The notes beneath the pieces are model-generated. The model saw only the letters and a program-made list of their open reading frames with translations, searched no databases and had not been told where the DNA came from. A DNA stretch of 25,485 bases from Perkinsus chesapeaki (lineage: Eukaryota > Perkinsozoa > Perkinsida > Perkinsidae): the NCBI GenBank assembly GCA_013115145.1, contig JAAPAO010000523.1:1-25485 (forward strand), read 5' to 3'. Below are positions 20,351-25,485 of the stretch, piece by piece. Both the position numbers and the translations under genes were made by a program. Each line of letters opens with the position of its first letter. The stretch's first letter is position 1.

Positions 20351-20713
20351 ATATGTCGCCTATATAAAAATAATGATGAATGAGACGGCAAATTAACTTA
20401 ATATCAATGAATTATTTCGGCCAACAAATGACTGCCTAGTTTGGCAATCAATTCCAGAGTCAAGTGAGCATTGATGGACCAATAATTTCTAGTGACTGCC
20501 AACTAGCCTTCACGATAAATGGATCCACTACTTCTGCATAGTTCATCAAACATGCCTCATATCTCAAACATGCAATAACAATACAGCGTATTACATCACA
20601 CTCTCCCACAAAACAGAATGACGATGGGTATTCAATTAGTGAGTACTCCCTATTATTATTAAGCCCACCAATACCAGCAACAACTAGTGTATCTGATATC
20701 TTCCCCAGATATA

Positions 20714-22145
20714 TTACAAGTCCTTAAGTTCCTGTTCTCTCTGTTTAGCCTTCTCAACCTCAGCTGCAACTTGAGCTCGGCGCTCCTCCCTCATCTTGGG
20801 CAAATCAAACTCGCTCAAGTCAATCGACAACGCATCGTTAACCTGCAAAAACACATCATCAAAAGGCAACAATCGCAAAAGCCTACAATCTTCTCAAACA
20901 CTTTGTCCTTCTCTTCGAGTTCGGCTAGTTCCTTAGGCAACTTCCAATCACAGGCAGGGTCCTCCGCCCTCAGTATAGTCATCAGCGAGTGGGTATCCTT
21001 ACACTCCATCAGAATGTTCTCGAATGTCTGAGGAAGATATCTTACAAAAATTTGCTATGCGAAATAGCCTACCTGCATGTACATGAGGGCGAACTTGAAA
21101 AGATACCCCTCAACACCGTGCTCTAGGTAAAGCTCATAGAAGTCCAGAAGGGCCTCGAACGGTAGGACCTGAGTGAACCGTGATGCTACTACCGGAGAGG
21201 AATCTACTACATGAAGACCAAGACCGACAAACCATTTACTGCAGTACATCTCCGGCAAGATACCCTTCGAGCTCAAATGTGCATGTAGCTGAGAAAAGGG
21301 AAATAAAAGCCAGCAAGGTTCCTCCAATGTTTACCTGAGGCATCCTTTTCTGTAGCAGTTCGCCAAAGACGCGGCAATCAGCCAGGAACGCTTGAGGAGC
21401 TCCTTTGAAGTACCCAGCAGAATGCTTCTCAGATCGATGAAGTCCCAACACGATGCCTGCCGCTTCCTCGGGGGAAAGGAATAGGCCAAGGAAGGCCGCA
21501 ACATATCTATCAGTCAGCGTTGCCCTATCGATCGCCCCATGCTGTTGGTGTTATTACCCCATGCCTTGATGGTAATCCTGAGTCTCGACAGCGGCCATAC
21601 GCAAGGTGTCAATATGCCTCCTTTGCCTCTCCTCAATACGCTTCGTGCATGCCTTGTTCTTGGCAACAACTTCAGGATCTTTCGATGAGCTACGATCAGG
21701 AGTTACATACCTAACAAAGATACCTATACACTCGGGGCCTAGTCGGGCGTATCTTACGTTCGCTCAGCATCCCTCTCAAAGATACGAACTAGCTCAGGTT
21801 CATCGCAGAACTTGCCAGCCTCGCAAGCATCGGCGTCAGGTAGATAATCCGCCCAGCCCTTAACTCGTTTGATAACCTCCTCAGCGTTCTTCTCTGACAG
21901 GTAGTTATGAAGGTTACTATAGAGAAAGATTCCAAATAGGTTGATAGAGCTACCAACAGTACCGGGCCATAAGAGGTGATCCCTTCTCATCCTCGAAGAA
22001 ATTCTCAGTACGAATCATGCTGTACAGGAAAACAGTGAAAGCCACAATACTGCAGTGTGATATAAGCGGAGCGAAGCAACCAAACTCCAACAACCAACAG
22101 AGAAACGTTGCAGTGCCGTTCGAGTAATCTATTCTTGATCGGCAT
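20714..22145 (-). CDS. TBC-domain Rab GTPase-activating protein
   Basis: Nine exons (22145-22099, 22049-21954, 21916-21758, 21710-21558, 21506-21335, 21288-21211, 21168-21073, 21027-20887, 20842-20714) give about 356 aa. Motif A is RIFERDAER at residues 92-100, with the Arg finger at the end. Motif B is YHQGM, giving the catalytic Gln finger (about 149). Then come GYVAAFLGLFLSPEEAAGIV, LPEMYCSKWFVGLGLHVLPF and FKFALMYMQ, the usual third part of a TBC domain. The C-terminus is a short charged helix. TBC proteins stimulate GTP hydrolysis on Rabs in vesicle traffic. The first exon is less certain: its donor is GTTGGT. The intron 21169-21210 has no stop and is a multiple of three, so its retention would be silent in frame; alignment favours removal. 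The gene starts 73 bp after the RPAC2 stop. Confidence 0.88.
22066..22077. repeat. Dispersed 12-mer GCGGAGCGAAGC, copy 4
   Basis: Inside intron 1 of the TBC gene (22050-22098), reading GCTTCGCTCCGC in sense, the same orientation as in the PIP kinase intron. Confidence 0.75.
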
Positions 22146-22218
22146 GCTTGCGACGATAACGGTTCATCGCTGAGGTGTACCTGAAGTTAAGATTTGCTGA
22201 GATCCCTGCTAGGTAGGA

Positions 22219-22622
22219 TTACTTCTTTTGAATGGTATTGAACATGACATCCAGTTCCTCTAAGGCCCATATCATAGCATCATCAGCAGTAGTGCCGGGA
22301 TAGGTCTGGACGCGTATCTAAGGTTGAACCTTGCACGAGGGATAAAGCGACGATTAGTACATTCACGAATGGTTCATTAGGATGAGGTACCGAGTATCCT
22401 GCAAAGTCGATCTTAGGACTGAGAGATACGCCGAGCTTAACTTGAGATGCCCCCATTATTCTAGCCCTATCGTTAGCTCGCTAAAGTCCTTTCCCCAACA
22501 CATCCTTTCCCTTCCTACTTTTTCGCTAATATATATCTAACCGAGTTCCCTAATGTATGGTCCTCGTTCTTCAGCTGATATGTACCGCAAAGTTCCTCAC
22601 CCAGTTCAGGCGACGACGACAT
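22219..22622 (-). CDS. RPAC2: DNA-directed RNA polymerase I/III subunit RPAC2 (AC19)
   Basis: Three exons (22622-22519, 22418-22361, 22317-22219) give 86 aa. The protein is the core RPB11-like fold: NEDHTLGNSVRYILAKNP, then FAGYSVPHPNEP, then VNIRVQTYPGTTADDA and a final amphipathic helix. The IRVQTYPGTTADDA stretch is much closer to yeast AC19 (RIQTYGETTAVDA) than to RPB11 of polymerase II. It pairs with AC40 to seed assembly of RNA polymerases I and III in the nucleus. It is shorter than yeast AC19 (142 aa) because the N-terminal extension is missing. Introns of 100 nt and 43 nt were placed by frame and family alignment. It is divergent from PEX14, 194 bp away. Confidence 0.93.
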
Positions 22623-22816
22623 CTTCTATATAGGCAGTCAAGGTTATCACCACCATCACCACCCGACCATGCCAAATGCCAATCGCGCGCGCCCAGATAA
22701 TCGATTTGCGGAGCATCTTGATCCCGCGTTGTTGTTCAATCTGACCCTCTTTACTCCTAAATTGGTTGTGCTTTGATTGTTAATTTGCCATATTGTCAAG
22801 GTTAATTACCACGTCA
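22623..22816. promoter_or_regulatory. Presumed bidirectional promoter between RPAC2 and PEX14
   Basis: The 194 bp between two divergent start codons must hold both upstream control regions. It contains a CG-alternating run (CGCGCGCGC near 22684) and no clear TATA box. The assignment rests on gene layout only. Confidence 0.4.
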
Positions 22817-24277
22817 ATGGCAGAGCCTTCACCGGACCGGACAGATACACCTCCTCCTGAGGCAGCACCACCACGGCCTGCTCCTGTACCGTCATCGCAC
22901 AGTTTTCCTAACCTTAGAGAGGAGCAGGTAGCTCTCATTCAAGGTGCATTGCTATTTTTATTAGATATCGATGGCGATGAAGTTCCTGAGCGATCCTCGT
23001 ACTATAGCATCTACCAGTAGTAGAGCCCAAAAGGAGCAGTTCCTTCGCACTAAAGGCTTGACAGACGCCGAGATAAGTAAGAGAAAGCTCAGTAAATCCG
23101 ATGACAAGAGCTGCCCAGATGCTGCCTTCCAACGTCTTGATGTTTCCGTAAGCCAGACAGTAGTATCGTCTTCTCCCAGTGCCTTTCCTCCAGCTGGCAA
23201 TGTGCAGCTGCAACCAGTGTACTGATTCTCATTGTGGGGAATTTCGGAAGCTCTCCCACAGATACTTTCCTCCACAGCAGCCATTGCCACCTCAAGAGCC
23301 TGCATGGCTTAGTCTCACTAAGGTATACCCAGTCTCCAGAAATCGATCATCATGTCCACTTGTAGGCAGTCATTGGCACTGGTGCTGCACTTATGGCAGG
23401 ATGGTGGCTATTTAACCGATCTCGACAAGATCGCCAACACGTGGCGCGGCATAGACAGGAGCATGTTGGTACTAAAGTGGACGAGGTTGTAGAGGGGATG
23501 CTTCGGTCGTTTTAGAGAACGTAAGTGTTGCTTCGGAGCGGGACAAGTTATTGACTGAGCTGCTGGCCCGTGAACGGCAACGAGGATCTGGCTCGGTGAG
23601 TTTTCGTCAATTCTATCGGCAAAGTTGGTATGGAGAAAGCGTCTCTTCATCAAACATGCCCTCCAATCCTACACTTTTTTCACTTGCTTACCTATGAACG
23701 GGAAATTAGTATGCTCCCAATACCACGACAGACTTGACGAAACGAGGCGCCCATTCAAACTATTTTGTATGTAGGGGGAAGTTAGCGATAAGAGTAAAGA
23801 GGTTGAGCCTAAGCAAGAAGATCGATTGATGAAGATGCTGGAAGAAATGCAGAAACAACAGATGAAACAGCACGCCGATCTCATTATGACGTTGAAGGAG
23901 GTCACCGTTCGTTTGCGATATTTTGCAAGTTGATCTCAGATGACAGCGGCGAGGAACGGAGGTGTGGAGCAGCCTCGGGGGTCCAGGAAGGCTGGAGGGA
24001 TTGTTTTGGATGATGAAGAAGAATACGGTATGAAAATGGTTGGAAATGGGGAGGCGTGGGGAAGCAATGCCTCAGAGAGTATCGCAACACCGGTGGAAGC
24101 GGAGAAATGTGTAGAGCCGCAGGCACAGGCTGACTCGACTGTGGATAAAGCGGTTGATTTGGAGGCGCTTGCTGAAGAGATGGACGATAGAATGAGGGGA
24201 ACTGTAAAGATGCTTCTTGGCAATTTGGTAATACTGACTGGGGAACAGTACTTGTTTTGCCCAAGGTGCAGTGCTAG
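22817..24277 (+). CDS. PEX14: Peroxin 14 (PEX14), peroxisomal docking protein
   Basis: Exons 22817-22927, 22965-23076, 23119-23218, 23262-23322, 23366-23468, 23516-23595, 23775-23900, 23940-24227 and probably 24266-24277 give about 330 aa. A Pro-rich leader precedes the conserved N-terminal domain: NLREEQISMAMKFLSDPR ... FLRTKGLTDAEINAAFQRL (about 33-81), which in known PEX14 binds PEX5 WxxxF motifs and PEX19. A second Pro-rich stretch leads to one membrane segment (AVIGTGAALMAGWWLF, 129-144) and a long Arg/Glu/Lys/Gln-rich coiled coil (150-231). The tail is acidic. PEX14 forms the import pore for peroxisomal matrix proteins. The C-terminal end is unsettled: the frame after 24227 stays open to 24479 if unspliced, while a 38-nt intron gives a stop at 24277. 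Confidence 0.88.
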
Positions 24278-24742
24278 TATGGGCGATGTGAACGAACGCA
24301 TAAAGAGTGTATCAACGCCCTTTCTTATCTTCACGAAGTTCTTTATTTTTTGGAATAAAGTTGTCGTTTACCGTGTATTGGTGGAGTTAGAAGTGTTTTC
24401 CCTTTCGGGACAGCTCCTAAACTTCCATATAGAAACTGCAACGGAGTATCTCGGAATTCGAATTAAGTTATTCACCTGATGGTGGTGGCGGGGGGGGTAC
24501 CTGTAATCTCTTAGTAAGGTGTCCCAGCCGTGCTAGTTGCGCAGCGCTGAAAAGAAACGGCCAAACTGTCAATCTGTCCACCTCGTCTTGTGCATTATTG
24601 GTAACTCTTTTATTCTTGTGTCTAATGCTTGCACGATCGAGGGAAGGCTCGCGTGGATATCCTGGCGGGAAAAGATACGGTTTTTTCATAGAACTGAGGT
24701 CGACTTCTGCATCTCCTATCACCAAAAGATCCGATTGGTGGA
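24278..24742. other. Region between PEX14 and the PUB gene, end points unsettled
   Basis: A + strand frame without ATG is open from 24433 to 24769 (GGGGGG, then a hydrophobic LLVTLLFLCLMLA stretch), and a minus-strand frame is open from about 24692 to 24468. Either could hold exons of PEX14 or of the PUB gene. I could not decide from splice sites. Confidence 0.35.
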
Positions 24743-25186
24743 ATGAGTTGGTGAGGAAATCATAGAGCTCTACTTAGGAAGGCCGATACTGTTGTAGAGC
24801 TTTTCGTACACGGTCAGTGAAAAATACTTAGCTTGATGGCAAATTACATTTCACCTCCGCCACCCTACTTAATGCTGGCAGATAAAAAATCCGAAGTCAG
24901 ACAAGTTCCGGCGAGTTAATATTCGGACGCCTCGTTTCCAAGCTCAACTGGAAGAGAGCTCTTTGGCGAGAAAGTTTATGGAGCAGCTTGGATTCAGGGA
25001 GGACGGGTAGCTGATTCCCTCATTTGCATGACCCATCCTGATCACGACAGATCTTACCTTGTATGGAGCCCACTTCTATCGAGTAACGGTGTCGACGAAT
25101 TAGGGGAAGTGAAGAGAGCATTATCGTTGGTCTCGAATGAATCTGTTGCTAACAAGGAGAGCGGCACTGTTGAGGAAAAAAAGTGA
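24743..25186 (+). CDS. Small PUB-domain protein (putative p97 C-terminus binder)
   Basis: Proposed exons are 24743-24750, 24778-24805, 24882-25006 and 25051-25186 (about 98 aa). The core reads ADTVVELFIKNPKSDKFRRV, then NIRTPRFQ, KFMEQLGFRED and SYLVWSP, with a final EVKRALSLV helix. This is the helix-turn pattern of PUB/PUG domains, as in PNGase and UBXN6, which bind the p97/CDC48 tail. Exons 3 and 4 join cleanly. The 27-nt first intron is suspiciously short, so the true 5' end may lie upstream, perhaps with extra domains. After the TGA at 25184 the same frame stays open for 54 codons. Confidence 0.66.
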
Positions 25187-25334
25187 TATGAGGGTTGGGC
25201 TACTAGATACGTGAGAGAATCGCTAAAAGGAACCGTATCTTGGCAAAAGCGTCTTTCCGATGGTATAATTGCAAGGGATGATTTCCCTCTTACATTGAGA
25301 GCTTCGGTGTTTCAATCTTCGTTTACGTTACGCT

Positions 25335-25485
25335 ATGTTTATGAGGGGTAATCGCAGGTCCCAAGCGAGCGATGACATATCAGCGGAGGAGAGCACAGCC
25401 TCCGATACGTCCAAGAGATCCCCCTTACCCTGGATGTCATCAGCAGTGGCAGCTACTGCGGCTCAGGTGAGGGTCAGCGGAGAGG
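25335..25485 (+). CDS. First exon of an unidentified gene, truncated by the window end
   Basis: ATG at 25335 (or 25341) opens 44 codons ending in phase 0 at CAG (25466), directly followed by GTGAGG, a good donor. The peptide is Ser/Asp/Arg-rich (SDDISAEESTASDTSKRS) and ends in an Ala-rich segment. No family can be named from this fragment. It starts 148 bp after the PUB gene stop on the same strand. Confidence 0.4.
   Translation, partial: MFMRGNRRSQASDDISAEESTASDTSKRSPLPWMSSAVAATAAQVRVSGE

Larger units (their letters stand above)
19788..20713. other. Intergenic between SWEET D and the TBC gene
   Basis: No gene recognised. It holds a B-box-like motif close to SWEET D, a 40-bp tandem repeat at 20203-20350 and AT-rich sequence. 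The + strand open frame 19679-20047 mostly opposes SWEET D exon 1. Confidence 0.5.

Noticed and set aside
20815..21327. Intron-retained TBC form as the main product
   Set aside because: The 42-nt intron 21169-21210 is open in frame, but its peptide would break the KWFVGLGLHVLPF helix that is continuous in TBC domains.
22971..23225. PEX14 starting at an internal ATG near 22971
   Set aside because: This drops the first half of helix 1 of the conserved domain. Splicing 22927 to 22965 restores NLREEQISMAMKFL and a Pro-rich leader starting at 22817.
1..25485. CRISPR arrays, operons, bacterial promoters or insertion sequences
   Set aside because: No regular direct repeats with spacers, no transposase frames and no bacterial-type gene structure; the window is eukaryotic throughout.

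Overview
This window is nuclear DNA from a unicellular eukaryote with a compact, intron-dense genome. Nearly every gene I could rebuild is split into 3 to 14 exons by GT-AG introns, mostly 30-60 nt long, and neighbouring genes often lie less than 100-500 bp apart. The short introns, intermediate GC, an alveolate-style N-myristoyl/palmitoyl protein (MGNTQCC), a PEX14 and a tandem SWEET family fit a Perkinsus-like alveolate best. That organism call is inference; no rRNA or other marker is present. All gene models were spliced by hand from frame continuity, GT-AG sites and family motifs.

Left part (1-10200). A + strand gene (227-1248) encodes a 259-aa protein of unknown function with a dual-acylation N-terminus. 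Facing it are four minus-strand genes, head to tail: a 603-aa phosphatidylinositol phosphate kinase (4081-1629), a UBXN7/Ubx5-like p97 adaptor with UBA, UAS and UBX domains (7307-4514), a mitochondrial-type prostaglandin E synthase 2-like protein (9494-7832), and a small membrane protein I do not recognise (10155-9582).

Middle (10200-20700). A 2-kb gene-poor stretch rich in imperfect AGT/AGC/AAC triplets is followed by a minus-strand tandem array of four SWEET (MtN3/saliva) sugar transporters, here called A to D from left to right. They share four intron positions, and A-C share a conserved C-terminal tail. B and C share a 169-bp stretch without a single difference inside exon 1, which looks like recent gene conversion. 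C lacks an intron the other three have.

Right part (20700-25485). A TBC-domain Rab GAP and the small RNA polymerase I/III subunit RPAC2 (AC19) lie on the minus strand. RPAC2 is divergent, across about 200 bp, from a + strand PEX14. After PEX14 come a small PUB-domain protein and the first exon of a gene that runs off the window.

Two kinds of small dispersed repeat sit mainly in introns: tRNA B-box-like decamers (five copies, four of them in introns) and the 12-mer GCGGAGCGAAGC (four copies, three in introns).
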